In this document: piece after piece, positions 4,612-12,366 of the stretch | Layout of the letters: every line of letters begins with the position of its first letter | Numbering within the stretch: position 1 is the stretch's first letter | Origin: Patescibacteria group bacterium UBA2100 | Lineage (GTDB): Bacteria; Patescibacteriota; Minisyncoccia; Phycocordibacterales; UBA2100 | DNA length: 18,326 nt | Assembly: GCA_002331185.1 (NCBI GenBank) | Contig: DCYW01000037.1 | Span: forward strand, 7,602-25,927 | Reading direction: 5' to 3' | Notes under the pieces: model-generated | Database searches by the model: none | What the model was told of the DNA's origin: nothing | The model's input: the letters and a program-made list of their open reading frames with translations, nothing else | Made by a program: the position numbers and the translations under genes

Positions 4612-4682
4612 TTGCGGGGGCCGGAATTGCACCGACGGCTCGGGGTTATGAGCCCCGCGAGATACTTCTTCTCCACCCCGCT
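4612..4682 (-). tRNA. initiator tRNA-fMet (CAT) with unusual D and T loops
   Basis: The minus strand gives acceptor AGCGGGG / CCCCGCA with position 1 (A) facing position 72 (A) unpaired, as required of bacterial initiators (usually C1-A72). The anticodon stem CGGGG / CCCCG carries the three G-C pairs of initiators, loop CTCATAA, anticodon CAT at 4648-4650. The D-arm is GAGA-AGAAGTA-TCTC: seven loop bases and only one G where G18G19 normally sit. The T-arm is GTCGG-TGCAATT-CCGGC, so the normally invariant position 55 (T, pseudouridine) is G. The discriminator is A; CCA is not encoded. Its promoter ends seven bases upstream, so transcription may start at the mature 5' end. Confidence 0.88.
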
Positions 4683-4689
4683 GCGGAGC

Positions 4690-4718
4690 ACTATATCATA
4701 GAAGGAGTTCTCGACCAA
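4690..4718 (-). promoter_or_regulatory. promoter TTGGTC-N17-TATAGT for initiator tRNA
   Basis: On the minus strand the -35 box TTGGTC (4713-4718) and the TGA-extended -10 box TATAGT (4690-4695) are 17 bp apart. It sits right after the stop of the 212-aa gene and gives the tRNA its own transcription. Confidence 0.7.
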
Positions 4719-4719
4719 G

Positions 4720-5358
4720 CTACCGCTTAATATACTGTAACTCAACAAACACTTTCTCGTACAGACTCACAACTCGCTTTGCCTCTCGATGACTTATTTC
4801 AAAATTACTTCCCTCGTGTGCTACTCGGTTTCGTATTTTGTGTGCTTCCCATGCTTCATCAATGGTATTAATATCACTCCTCTTTATTTGCTTCATTTTT
4901 TCTCCCAAACTTTCACCAGTGTATCCTTTATTGGTAATTGCAGTATCTAACAATACATCTGCTTCCAATATGGCTTGGCGCCAGTCGTTGGCATTTTCTG
5001 AATTGACGTGCTCCAAAATAACACGCCACCGTCTACTGTATAAATCTGAATCATCAGTTTGTGCGCTATCTACGCCCAGTACTCGCTGTGCAATACTCGA
5101 GAGCGGCTGCTGTGCATAGTATCGAGCTTCTGCATTACGAATCTGACGAATGCGCAACATCGAATATATAATACCGACACCTAAAATGAGAGAAAGGATA
5201 AGAGAGAACGTAAAAAGAGTCGCCCATGAACTATCAAAGATGATGCTCTGGATGGCATCAGTGCTAGTAAGCGAAGTATCTTGAATTTCAATGAAGGTTT
5301 GTTCTCCTTCAACAAAATCATCAAAAGTCGGTGGCGTAATGGTGTTTGTACGCGGCAT
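4720..5358 (-). CDS. single-span membrane protein with HEPN-like cytoplasmic domain
   Basis: A 212-aa protein. Residues 1-45 are polar; residues about 47-70 are a strong membrane helix (WATLFTFSLILSLILGVGII), followed by basic residues (RIRQIRNAEAR), so the C-terminal part is probably cytoplasmic. Residues about 105-212 are helical and include NDWRQAILEADVLLD, a GYTGESLGEKM turn, and the sequence RNRVAHEG at 176-183. The R-N-x-x-x-H pattern (R176, H181) is the hallmark of HEPN domains, many of which are RNases; assignment rests on this motif and the helical context, not on a search. The ATG lies two bases after the gatA stop with AGGA in the gatA end as ribosome-binding site, so it is the last gene of the ligA-gatC-gatA operon. 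Its role is unknown. Confidence 0.8.
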   Translation of the reverse strand: MPRTNTITPPTFDDFVEGEQTFIEIQDTSLTSTDAIQSIIFDSSWATLFTFSLILSLILGVGIIYSMLRIRQIRNAEARYYAQQPLSSIAQRVLGVDSAQTDDSDLYSRRWRVILEHVNSENANDWRQAILEADVLLDTAITNKGYTGESLGEKMKQIKRSDINTIDEAWEAHKIRNRVAHEGSNFEISHREAKRVVSLYEKVFVELQYIKR

Positions 5359-5360
5359 AG

Positions 5361-6782
5361 CTATCCTTTTATTATACCTTCAAAATCTTTACCTATTGCA
5401 AATAATGAACTGTCAGTACCACGTGCACTTATAAATTGCATTCCAATTGGTAATTGAGAACCATCACGTTCTACCTTCCCCATCGGTATCGAGATACCTG
5501 GAGCCCCCAATAAATTAGCAATTACGGTAAACATATCTTGAGCGTACATTGCTAATGGATCGCTTACTTTATCTCCTATTTTAAATGCAGGTGTTGGTGA
5601 GGTCGGTGTTGCGATGACATCAACATCGTTAAGTACTTTTTCAAATTCTCTTTTTATTTGGTTTCGTACTGCTATTGCTTTACGATAGTACGCATCTGCA
5701 TAGCCAGAAGAAAGCACGAATGTTCCAAGTAATATGCGGCGGCGGACTTCAGCTCCAAATCCTTCTTTACGCGTTTGCATATAATCATCAAGTAAATCTT
5801 TCCCTTGTACTTGAACGCCATACCGAATACCGTCGTATCGCGCCAAGTTAGTGGATGCTTCAGCAGGCATAATAATATAGTAGACGGCTAATGCATACTT
5901 GCTTGTTGGCAATTCAATATCAACTATTTCATATCCTTTACCTTTGAGAGCTTCGAGTGATTCTTCAAATGTTGCGATAACATCTTTGTCTACACCTTCG
6001 GTGAAAAATTGGCGTGGCACACCAATCTTTTTAATAGATGTACCTTCTCTGAAAAAATCATCAGGAAGCGATGTAGAGTCCCTTGAATCACTTCCTCGTA
6101 TACTTTTAAAAAGTGTTTCAGCGTCTGCAACAGTTTTCCCAAAAGATCCAACCTGATCGAGTGACGAACCCAGAGCCATCACACCGTAACGAGAAACTGC
6201 GCCATATGTTGGCTTGAAGCCCACCAATCGACATAATGCAGCAGGTTGCCGAATAGACCCTCCAGTATCAGTTCCGAGTGCTGCAATTGCCATGTCTGCG
6301 GCTACAGCCGCAGCTGATCCTCCAGATGAACCTCCAGGTACACGATCCAAATTATACGGATTTTTTGTTGTGCCATAGGCAGAGTTCTCTGTAGATCCAC
6401 CCATGGCAAATTCATCCATATTGGTTCTACCAATACATACCGCTCCTTCTGCCTTTAGTTTTTCAATAACATATGCATCATATGCTGCAACATAGTTTTC
6501 AAGAATTTTTGAACCACCGCTCGCAATGCGTCCGTTAATCAAAATATTGTCTTTTATGGCAATAGGAATACCTGTTAGCTTGGTCGCCTTACCTGCGCTT
6601 ATTATTTCATCTGCAACGCGCGCCTGGTCTAAAACGTCATCAAAAATTTCAAGATACGCATTAATTTCTTTATTTTTTTCTTTTGCACGAGCAAGATAAC
6701 TTTCAGCAAGATCAACAGCCGTGATGCTTCCTTGAGTAAGTAATGTGTGTGCCTCTTCTATTGTTAAATTCTGCAATTCCAT
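5361..6782 (-). CDS. gatA: Asp-tRNA(Asn)/Glu-tRNA(Gln) amidotransferase subunit A
   Basis: GatA is the amidase that hydrolyses glutamine and supplies ammonia to GatB for turning Glu-tRNA(Gln) or Asp-tRNA(Asn) into the amidated form. From the ATG at 6782 (MELQNLTIEEAH) it has 473 aa, a normal length. The Ser-cis-Ser-Lys triad is present with correct spacing: Lys77 in PIAIKDN, cis-Ser152 in GGSSGGS and nucleophile Ser176 in GTDTGGSIRQPA. The amidase signature continues as CRLVGFKPTYGAVSRYG. A longer reading from a TTG at 6803 would overlap gatC by 14 bases; I prefer the ATG, which lies seven bases after the gatC stop. gatB is not in the window and must lie elsewhere. Confidence 0.96.
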   Translation of the reverse strand: MELQNLTIEEAHTLLTQGSITAVDLAESYLARAKEKNKEINAYLEIFDDVLDQARVADEIISAGKATKLTGIPIAIKDNILINGRIASGGSKILENYVAAYDAYVIEKLKAEGAVCIGRTNMDEFAMGGSTENSAYGTTKNPYNLDRVPGGSSGGSAAAVAADMAIAALGTDTGGSIRQPAALCRLVGFKPTYGAVSRYGVMALGSSLDQVGSFGKTVADAETLFKSIRGSDSRDSTSLPDDFFREGTSIKKIGVPRQFFTEGVDKDVIATFEESLEALKGKGYEIVDIELPTSKYALAVYYIIMPAEASTNLARYDGIRYGVQVQGKDLLDDYMQTRKEGFGAEVRRRILLGTFVLSSGYADAYYRKAIAVRNQIKREFEKVLNDVDVIATPTSPTPAFKIGDKVSDPLAMYAQDMFTVIANLLGAPGISIPMGKVERDGSQLPIGMQFISARGTDSSLFAIGKDFEGIIKG

Positions 6783-6789
6783 ACTGTCA

Positions 6790-7074
6790 CTAGTCCTGAG
6801 CAATTATTTTGCGAACACGTAAATATCCGTCTTTAGAATCTGGCATCGCATCCACCATCTCTTTTGCATGTATACCTGTAGCGTGTGGGTCTTCGTCTTC
6901 GCGTAGAACATTGTAGTGATCGCCCGTTTCTTTTGTTATTTCACCTCCTGCCTCAGTGATTTGATCAACGAATGTAATAATCTCTGGAATCTCACGTTCC
7001 AACTCTTCGATTTCCTTATCAGTCACCGCTATTCGCGCAAGGTATGCAAGTTTTGCTATATCAATTTCTACCAT
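6790..7074 (-). CDS. gatC: Asp-tRNA(Asn)/Glu-tRNA(Gln) amidotransferase subunit C
   Basis: GatC is the small subunit that wraps around and stabilises GatA in the GatCAB complex. From the ATG at 7074 the product has 94 aa and begins MVEIDIAKLAYLARIAVTD, the typical GatC N-terminus; the C-terminal part has the usual LREDEDP and a late conserved stretch KDGYLRVRKII. An in-frame ATG at 7104 would add ten residues (MKTNLLVWCN) that do not fit the family. The chosen start overlaps the 3' end of ligA by 14 bases, implying translational coupling. gatA follows seven bases after the stop. Confidence 0.93.
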   Translation of the reverse strand: MVEIDIAKLAYLARIAVTDKEIEELEREIPEIITFVDQITEAGGEITKETGDHYNVLREDEDPHATGIHAKEMVDAMPDSKDGYLRVRKIIAQD

Positions 7075-9100
7075 GTTGCACCATACTAGCAAATTCGTCT
7101 TCATTTAGCACTGTGATCCCTAACGCCAGCGCTTTTTTGTACTTTGTACCTGTTGCGTCTCCTGCCACAACATAGTCGGTCTTTGTTGACACAGAATGAG
7201 CAACCTTCCCACCTGCGTGTCGTATCTTTTCAGCTGCATCGTCACGGGTAAAATTCTCAAGGGAACCCGTAAGAACAAGCGTTTTTCCCTTAAGAATATC
7301 TTTCTTTATTTTTGTTTCTCTTTTTATGACAATATGCTTCAGTAATCTATCAAGCATTGCACTATTTTGCGTATCGGCAAACCACTTTACAATTGATCGT
7401 GCAACTACCTCTCCAATTCCTTCAATTACCACAAGGTCTTCTTCAGTGGCAGATCGTAGTTTATTCAACGTAAAATTTTGTGCGACATCTCGTGCTGTTT
7501 CCTCTCCTACGTGTCCAATAGAAAGACCAACAAGCAGTCTTTGCAATGACACGCTCTTGGATTCTTCTATTGCAGCACGGAGATTATCGGCACTCACTTC
7601 AGCAAATCCTTCGAGCTCAAGAATGTCCCCTTTTTCAAGCGTAAAGAAGTCATCAAACGTACTTACCAGTCCAGCACGCAACAGCGCTTCTACGATAGAA
7701 GGTCCTAGACCATCTATATTGAGAGCTTTTTTTGAAGTAAAGTGCGCAAGTACTCGCGACTGTTGGTCGAATGAATCCTTTGAGACACACCGCCATGCTG
7801 CAGTTCCTTCTACACGCTCAATAGAACCATCTCCACCGCATGCTGGAACTTTTTTCGGAAATATATATTTTTTTTCTTTACCTGTCCGTAAATCAGCAAG
7901 AACACTGACTATATCTGGAATAACATCTCCCGCTTTTTGCAATATTACTGTATCACCCACACGAACATCTAAACGTGCTATCTCATCTTCATTATGGAGT
8001 GTTGCGCGGCTCACCACTGAACCAGCAACTTGCACTGGCCGTAAATGTGCAACTGGTGTCACAACCCCTGTGCGACCAACTTGTAGCACAATGTCTTCAA
8101 CGACAGTCGTTACTTGTTCAGCAGGAAACTTAAAAGCGATGGCGTAGCGAGGTGCTTTTGCGGTGTAACCAAGCTTCTCTTGTAGTCTGATGTTATCAAC
8201 TGCGACAATGATTCCATCCATTTCATATGCTTCTCTGTCACGTCTTTTAAGCCAATAATGGTAATCTGCTATTGCTGCATCGATTGTATCTACAGTTTTC
8301 CAATATGGATTTACTTTAAAATGTAGCGCTTTTAAGAGTTCTAATTCCTCCCCTTGGGTAGTCAGCTCTTCAAGTGATGTTTCTCGTGTGTCGATATCAT
8401 AGATATCATACATGAAAGTATCGAGATTCCTCTTTGCCGTCACCGCCGATTTAAGCTGGCGAAGTGAGCCAGCTGCAGCGTTACGAGGATTTGCAAATGG
8501 CTCCTCTTTTAATGCAATTCTCTGTTCATTTATTCTTTCAAATTCCTTATGTGACAGCCATGCTTCTCCACCTACAATAAGATCAATTGGTTCTGGCAGG
8601 ACAAGTGGGATACTCTTGATGGTACGTAGATTATCGGTTACATCTTCGCCCACAACTCCATCTCCTCGAGTTGCACCTCGTACAAACTCCCCCTTTTTGT
8701 ATTCCAATATGACTTTCAGTCCATCAATTTTGTGCTCAACAGTATAAGCGAGTGGTTCGTCCCTACTATTCAAGCGTTCCATATGACGCAATACACGCTC
8801 ATGCCATTGTTCGAGTTCCTCTGCTGAAAATACGTTATCAAATGACCATTGCGGTACTTTATGTTGCACTTTTGTAAATCCTTCACGAATCACGGCCCCC
8901 ACTCTTTGTGTGGGGCTATCGTTAGTGGAAAGTTCTGGATATTCTTCCTCAAGAGTAATGAGTTCACGTAGCAGCGTATCGTACGCTTCATCAGAAATCT
9001 CAGGGGTATCGAGAACATTATAAAGATAATTGTGATGACGAATTACTTCTCGCAGCAACAACGCACGCTGTTTCAATTCTTTGGTGAGTCTTATCGCCAT
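7061..9100 (-). CDS. ligA: NAD+-dependent DNA ligase
   Basis: LigA seals nicks in replication and repair using NAD+. The 679-aa product has the domain Ia motif HHNYLYNVLDTPEISDEAYD (about 22-41), the adenylation site HKIDG with Lys124, RGDG (145-148), NPRNAAAGSLRQL (204-216), the OB-fold region, a helix-hairpin-helix segment (about 460-570; NIDGLGP, EGIGEVVA) and a BRCT domain (about 601-679; GKTLVLTGSLENFTRDDA). The zinc finger is incomplete: only Cys421 and Cys438 remain of the four usual cysteines, with Val and Ser near the other two positions. The residue before the adenylated lysine's neighbours is His rather than the usual Glu/Pro. It is first in the ligA-gatC-gatA operon; a TACAAT box ends six bases before the ATG. 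Confidence 0.96.
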   Translation of the reverse strand: MAIRLTKELKQRALLLREVIRHHNYLYNVLDTPEISDEAYDTLLRELITLEEEYPELSTNDSPTQRVGAVIREGFTKVQHKVPQWSFDNVFSAEELEQWHERVLRHMERLNSRDEPLAYTVEHKIDGLKVILEYKKGEFVRGATRGDGVVGEDVTDNLRTIKSIPLVLPEPIDLIVGGEAWLSHKEFERINEQRIALKEEPFANPRNAAAGSLRQLKSAVTAKRNLDTFMYDIYDIDTRETSLEELTTQGEELELLKALHFKVNPYWKTVDTIDAAIADYHYWLKRRDREAYEMDGIIVAVDNIRLQEKLGYTAKAPRYAIAFKFPAEQVTTVVEDIVLQVGRTGVVTPVAHLRPVQVAGSVVSRATLHNEDEIARLDVRVGDTVILQKAGDVIPDIVSVLADLRTGKEKKYIFPKKVPACGGDGSIERVEGTAAWRCVSKDSFDQQSRVLAHFTSKKALNIDGLGPSIVEALLRAGLVSTFDDFFTLEKGDILELEGFAEVSADNLRAAIEESKSVSLQRLLVGLSIGHVGEETARDVAQNFTLNKLRSATEEDLVVIEGIGEVVARSIVKWFADTQNSAMLDRLLKHIVIKRETKIKKDILKGKTLVLTGSLENFTRDDAAEKIRHAGGKVAHSVSTKTDYVVAGDATGTKYKKALALGITVLNEDEFASMVQHGRN

Positions 9101-9106
9101 ATTTGC

Positions 9107-9112
9107 ATTGTA
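9107..9112 (-). promoter_or_regulatory. -10 box TACAAT for the ligA operon
   Basis: TACAAT ends six bases before the ligA ATG, so the mRNA would be leaderless. An alternative -10 box TATAGT, 16 bp from a TTGATG -35 box, lies a few bases upstream. No hairpin terminator is seen in the 62-bp gap after the pilX-like gene, so read-through from the pilus operon is possible. Confidence 0.45.
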
Positions 9113-9162
9113 CTATATACTTCTCGAGCACAACATCAATACGGCGCCTAACTACTGCACTG

Positions 9163-9666
9163 TTAAAAAGTAGAACGTACTGCTCGCTCAAGACGGCGAG
9201 GGTGGTCTGGCTCACTACACGAAGTACTGTATCCAAGAGATTCTACTACTGTGTTCGGATACGTTGCTCTCTTTGTAACCGTAACATATACGCAGCGTCC
9301 CTCTGGTTCAAACCAAAATGTCGAGTAATTGTTTCCACCTAAACCACTTATACCATCAGGCACACCTTGCTCATACGGAGTAGGAAAATCTTGCAATACA
9401 TTGCCTGCGCACGTCGGAATAATATCAGGTGACGAAAAAACAGTAGATGTTGAAAACGCATTATACTTAAAATCCCAATAGAGAGCGCATTCAGCACCTG
9501 TATCTGCCGCATAAAAGGCTAACTGAGAATCACGCCCGAGAGAAGAAAGTATGATTTCTTTTTTCGCGATAGAGAACATCGCCAAACCAAGCGAAGTAAG
9601 CAGTGACGCAACAAGTGCAGCTAATATCAATATAAATCCTCTTTGTGGTGTGCGTGAGTAAATCAT
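9163..9666 (-). CDS. PilX-like minor pilin
   Basis: A 167-aa protein with a short basic leader (MIYSRTPQRG), then a long hydrophobic helix FILILAALVASLLTSLGLA. The block AFYAADTGAECALYW (about 50-64) is typical of PilX-type minor pilins that follow FimT/PilW/PilV genes. Gly precedes Phe at the probable PilD cleavage point, but the Glu at position 5 of the mature protein, present in the other pilins here, is absent (FILIL), as in PilX and GspK-type proteins that sit at the pilus tip. Two more cysteines occur later (IPTCAG, GRCVYV) plus STSCSE. It is the last gene of the minor pilin cluster, 39 bp after the pilV-like gene; no ribosome-binding site is evident. Confidence 0.75.
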   Translation of the reverse strand: MIYSRTPQRGFILILAALVASLLTSLGLAMFSIAKKEIILSSLGRDSQLAFYAADTGAECALYWDFKYNAFSTSTVFSSPDIIPTCAGNVLQDFPTPYEQGVPDGISGLGGNNYSTFWFEPEGRCVYVTVTKRATYPNTVVESLGYSTSCSEPDHPRRLERAVRSTF

Positions 9667-9705
9667 ACGACGTGTGAGATATTGAAAAATGATTGTTAAA
9701 CTGAC

Positions 9706-10239
9706 TCAATTATTGTCGTTAGGAGCCCAATTGTAAATTCTCCCTTGTACCGAAATAGTACGTTCTTGAAATGCCCCAGTTTGCCATTGAACCATAACAG
9801 TTATCACCGCTTCGTCTTCTAATAACGGATTCTTGGTAACCAAAACACTTCGGCTAAATCGTGTTGATTCACCTAATTGCGTGTTATAAAAAACACCATC
9901 ATGTTTGAGTTTGGTAGATAAACACTCTGCACCGCAAGCAATTATTATGTCATTTGGTATATCTACTTGAAAATTTGTATCAACTGGAATATTCAATAGC
10001 CAGTCAACGTTCGTTCCCCCAAGAAAGGCGAGTAGATTGTTATCACGTTTATTACGAACCATTTCAATCGCCTCCTGCGCCAAATAGAATGCGGTTGTTT
10101 GATCTTTTGCGTACACTGCGGAAAATAAACTTTGTGAAGCAAGCGTCAATGGCCCAGTAACAGCAACCAGTAAAACGCTAATAGCAACAAGTGTTTCGAT
10201 TAAAGTAAAACCTCTTTTGTGTATATAAGTTTTTGCCAT
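9706..10239 (-). CDS. PilV/GspI-like minor pilin
   Basis: A 177-aa prepilin. The leader MAKTYIHKRG ends in Gly, followed by FTLIETLVAISVLLVAVTGP with Glu5, so PilD should cut between Gly10 and Phe11 and methylate the new N-terminus. The stretch AFYLAQEAIEMVRNKRD (about 45-61) is typical of the PilV/GspI group. The C-terminal part is beta-rich, ends VQWQTGAFQERTISVQGRIYNW, and has two Cys in IIACGAECLS. The ATG is one base after the stop of the pilW-like gene, so the two are translated as a block. A role in pilus initiation or tip composition is inferred from the family. Confidence 0.85.
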   Translation of the reverse strand: MAKTYIHKRGFTLIETLVAISVLLVAVTGPLTLASQSLFSAVYAKDQTTAFYLAQEAIEMVRNKRDNNLLAFLGGTNVDWLLNIPVDTNFQVDIPNDIIIACGAECLSTKLKHDGVFYNTQLGESTRFSRSVLVTKNPLLEDEAVITVMVQWQTGAFQERTISVQGRIYNWAPNDNN

Positions 10240-10240
10240 A

Positions 10241-10888
10241 CTACAAATCTAAGATTCTTTGTGATGCGACTGCTTGAATATTAAATGTCGTTCGAATTTT
10301 ACCACTGGTACCTATAACACCTGACGTGTTCCCCTCTGCTCCTGCAGTTCCTTGAATAGAAATCACGACCTTGGGTTGTACAATATCACCATCACGGTTA
10401 AGTGTGCCCTGTGCACCGGTAACAAAAACTTTGAATGAATCGATCTGTATCTCCGGAGCAGTAAGAGGTAATGCAGTATTTCGTGCATCAACACTTTTGT
10501 ACAGTCGCCCATCCTCAAACCAATATACCCACTGATCAGTTACATCTGCTGATGAATTACCAAACGCTTCAAACGAGAGTAGATTACCTCCAGCTACACA
10601 GTCTGTTCGCGTACTTAATACAGTTTTGTTTGTCTCTACAATGTCGCCACAATGATATGTCCCACCCATGCGGATACCACGCACCATACCATCAAGTGTT
10701 ACGTTCAAGTTGTTCATTACAGATTGCAATGACTGTGCTTTTCTGTTTGCATCCACCATTGACAGTAATGCGCTTGTACTAATTGTCATGACAACTGCAA
10801 ACAAAGACATGGCGACCATCATCTCAACCAATGTAAACCCTGTCTGCAAAGATCTCTTTTTTCTTTTTTTTGTATAGTTATTCTGCAT
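10241..10888 (-). CDS. PilW/GspJ-like minor pilin
   Basis: A 215-aa prepilin from the ATG at 10888. The leader MQNNYTKKRKKRSLQTG is basic and ends in Gly, followed by FTLVEMMVAMSLFAVVMT with Glu5. The next helix continues to about residue 60 (STSALLSMVDANRKAQSLQ) and the globular part contains one likely disulfide pair (YHCGDIV, TDCVAGG). This is the PilW/GspJ pattern. A longer reading from 10930 would add residues upstream of the basic leader and run deep into the previous gene; the chosen ATG overlaps that gene by 11 bases. It sits between the fimT-like and pilV-like genes, the usual order of a minor pilin cluster. Confidence 0.83.
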   Translation of the reverse strand: MQNNYTKKRKKRSLQTGFTLVEMMVAMSLFAVVMTISTSALLSMVDANRKAQSLQSVMNNLNVTLDGMVRGIRMGGTYHCGDIVETNKTVLSTRTDCVAGGNLLSFEAFGNSSADVTDQWVYWFEDGRLYKSVDARNTALPLTAPEIQIDSFKVFVTGAQGTLNRDGDIVQPKVVISIQGTAGAEGNTSGVIGTSGKIRTTFNIQAVASQRILDL

Positions 10889-11486
10889 ATCGTTGTATAG
10901 AAATTTGACCAGTTGACTCGACGAGCACACTAAGTGTACTACCCCGTGGTGAAGCTAAGACAATTCGTACTCTATCATACTGTGTAAAACCCCCTCCTAC
11001 AGAAGCGCGGATAATGGCATCTGGTTCAGGTCGTTTAAATAAAATATCTAAAGAAGTAATCGCACAATTCTCTGACGAAGAACCACTCGGGACACACAGT
11101 CTATCAATGAAATATCCTGGCCCTATTGAAAATGTCTCGACCCATTCAGTTCCTGCTGAAGTATAGAAATTGTTATTATCTGTATCGGTATACGCAACAA
11201 ATGTATTATTACCTTCAGCAAAATCAAAATAGACACCGTGTCCTGAAGCAAATTGTGCACCCAAGAAACTCCGCGCAGATATACCATACACTTGAGCTTG
11301 TCGAATTGATAGTGCTACGTCGTAGGCTAAATTGCGTAATAAGATTTGTCCACCAAACTTCGAGTAGCTAGTTAGTGTTATGGAAGAGACCACCCCCAAA
11401 ATTCCAACCACAACAATAAGTTCAATAACAGTAAAACCTATTTGAGACCGAAAAATGTTTGGTGCTTTCTTATATAATTGAATCAT
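10878..11486 (-). CDS. FimT/GspH-like minor pilin
   Basis: A 202-aa prepilin from the ATG at 11486. The leader MIQLYKKAPNIFRSQIG is 17 residues long, followed by FTVIELIVVVGILGVVSSI with Glu5. The globular part has FGGQILLRNLAYDVALSIRQAQVYGIS (in two conserved halves), which is the hallmark helix of GspH/FimT-type pseudopilins, then beta-strands with a possible disulfide (DRLCVPS, ENCAITS). The longer open frame from 11534 starts inside pilD and is not needed. The start overlaps the end of pilD by 17 bases, so expression is coupled to the peptidase. It heads the four-gene minor pilin set. Confidence 0.83.
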   Translation of the reverse strand: MIQLYKKAPNIFRSQIGFTVIELIVVVGILGVVSSITLTSYSKFGGQILLRNLAYDVALSIRQAQVYGISARSFLGAQFASGHGVYFDFAEGNNTFVAYTDTDNNNFYTSAGTEWVETFSIGPGYFIDRLCVPSGSSSENCAITSLDILFKRPEPDAIIRASVGGGFTQYDRVRIVLASPRGSTLSVLVESTGQISIQRYAE

Positions 11487-12294
11487 AAAAGAGCTCAGTG
11501 AGGACAAATACATCGATATTGAAAAATAACACAAGAAAAAATCCGGCTATCAAAAATGGTGCAAACGGAACCTCGCTACTCATTGTAAAACGAGTCGCAA
11601 ACGGTCTCAATGGTGTGTATTTTATAACTTTTGGTATAGCAAGGAGCAATAACCCAATAACGGCACCTATCATAAATCCTAAAAGTACCGCCATCAATCC
11701 ATAATATGCACCTAGTGAAAATCCAAAACCGATAACTAATTTAACGTCACCAAATCCCATCCATCTCCCGCCTGAGATAGCCCACAACACAAATAAGGGA
11801 GACGTTACGATTACCCCGCTTGCAACAACAAAAAATAAATTAAGTACTAGTTCAGAGAATCCAAATGTGCCCAATAGCGGAAATTGTGTTGCGAAAGTTA
11901 CTGCAAGAAAAATATAGACGATTTTGTTAGGAATGATTGTGTGACGAAAATCGTATACTGCCATAATTACAAGCACACTAACTATAAACAACAATGTAAC
12001 TGTCTCAAACAGATCAAGATTTTGCATTCCAACTAAAACAAATAATATTGCAGTTGAAAGTTCTACCAACCAGTATTGATGAGAGATAGCACTGCCACAC
12101 AATCGGCACCGTCCACTTTGTGCTGCAAATGAAAAAAGTGGGATGAGTTCTTTCCATGTAAGCTGTATTCCACAATTCATACAGCCACTTCGTCCTGAGT
12201 TTGAACGCCCAGTATTCAAACGTAAAATCAATACATTCAAAAAACTTCCAACAATGACCCCAAGCATAGCTAAAATAAGAAGTTCAAATGTCAT
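11470..12294 (-). CDS. pilD: prepilin peptidase / N-methyltransferase
   Basis: PilD removes prepilin leaders and methylates the new N-terminal Phe at the inner membrane. The product has 274 aa from the ATG at 12294 (MTFELLILAMLGVIVGSFLN). The methylation/zinc part has Cys38 and Cys41 (CMNC) and Cys63 and Cys66 (CRLC). The aspartyl protease residues are Asp115 (VYDFRHTIIPN) and Asp183 (GFGDVKL), in the GxGD context. About seven to eight membrane segments are visible. A longer ORF from 12324 would begin inside the palindromic terminator, so I chose the shorter start; its extended -10 box ends eight bases upstream. It clusters with, and its products include, the five pilins around it. Confidence 0.95.
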   Translation of the reverse strand: MTFELLILAMLGVIVGSFLNVLILRLNTGRSNSGRSGCMNCGIQLTWKELIPLFSFAAQSGRCRLCGSAISHQYWLVELSTAILFVLVGMQNLDLFETVTLLFIVSVLVIMAVYDFRHTIIPNKIVYIFLAVTFATQFPLLGTFGFSELVLNLFFVVASGVIVTSPLFVLWAISGGRWMGFGDVKLVIGFGFSLGAYYGLMAVLLGFMIGAVIGLLLLAIPKVIKYTPLRPFATRFTMSSEVPFAPFLIAGFFLVLFFNIDVFVLTELFYDSII

Positions 12295-12302
12295 ATACTT
12301 AA

Positions 12303-12311
12303 AGTATAGCA
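12303..12311 (-). promoter_or_regulatory. extended -10 promoter for pilD and minor pilins
   Basis: TGCTATACT on the minus strand is a TGn-extended -10 box eight bases before the pilD ATG, immediately downstream of the pilA terminator. It gives the pilD-minor pilin genes their own near-leaderless transcript. Confidence 0.55.
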
Positions 12312-12312
12312 A

Positions 12313-12342
12313 CAAAACACGCACTCATGAGTGCGTGTTTTG
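12313..12342. terminator. perfect 30-bp palindrome, terminator after pilA
   Basis: The palindrome CAAAACACGCACTCA / TGAGTGCGTGTTTTG is perfect over 15 bp per arm. A T run in the descending arm makes it a hairpin terminator for pilA, separating the abundant pilin mRNA from pilD. Confidence 0.8.
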
Positions 12343-12366
12343 AACTACATAAATAATGAGTACGGC

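Noticed and set aside
4350..4701. Open frames on both strands through the GC-rich island (61 aa minus, 104 aa plus)
   Set aside because: They cross terminators and the initiator tRNA and have no start signals; open frames on both strands reflect GC-rich composition.
7326..8147. 273-aa plus-strand ORF antisense to ligA
   Set aside because: It is rich in Ser, Thr and Arg as a shadow of the ligA frame, and ligA is unambiguous.
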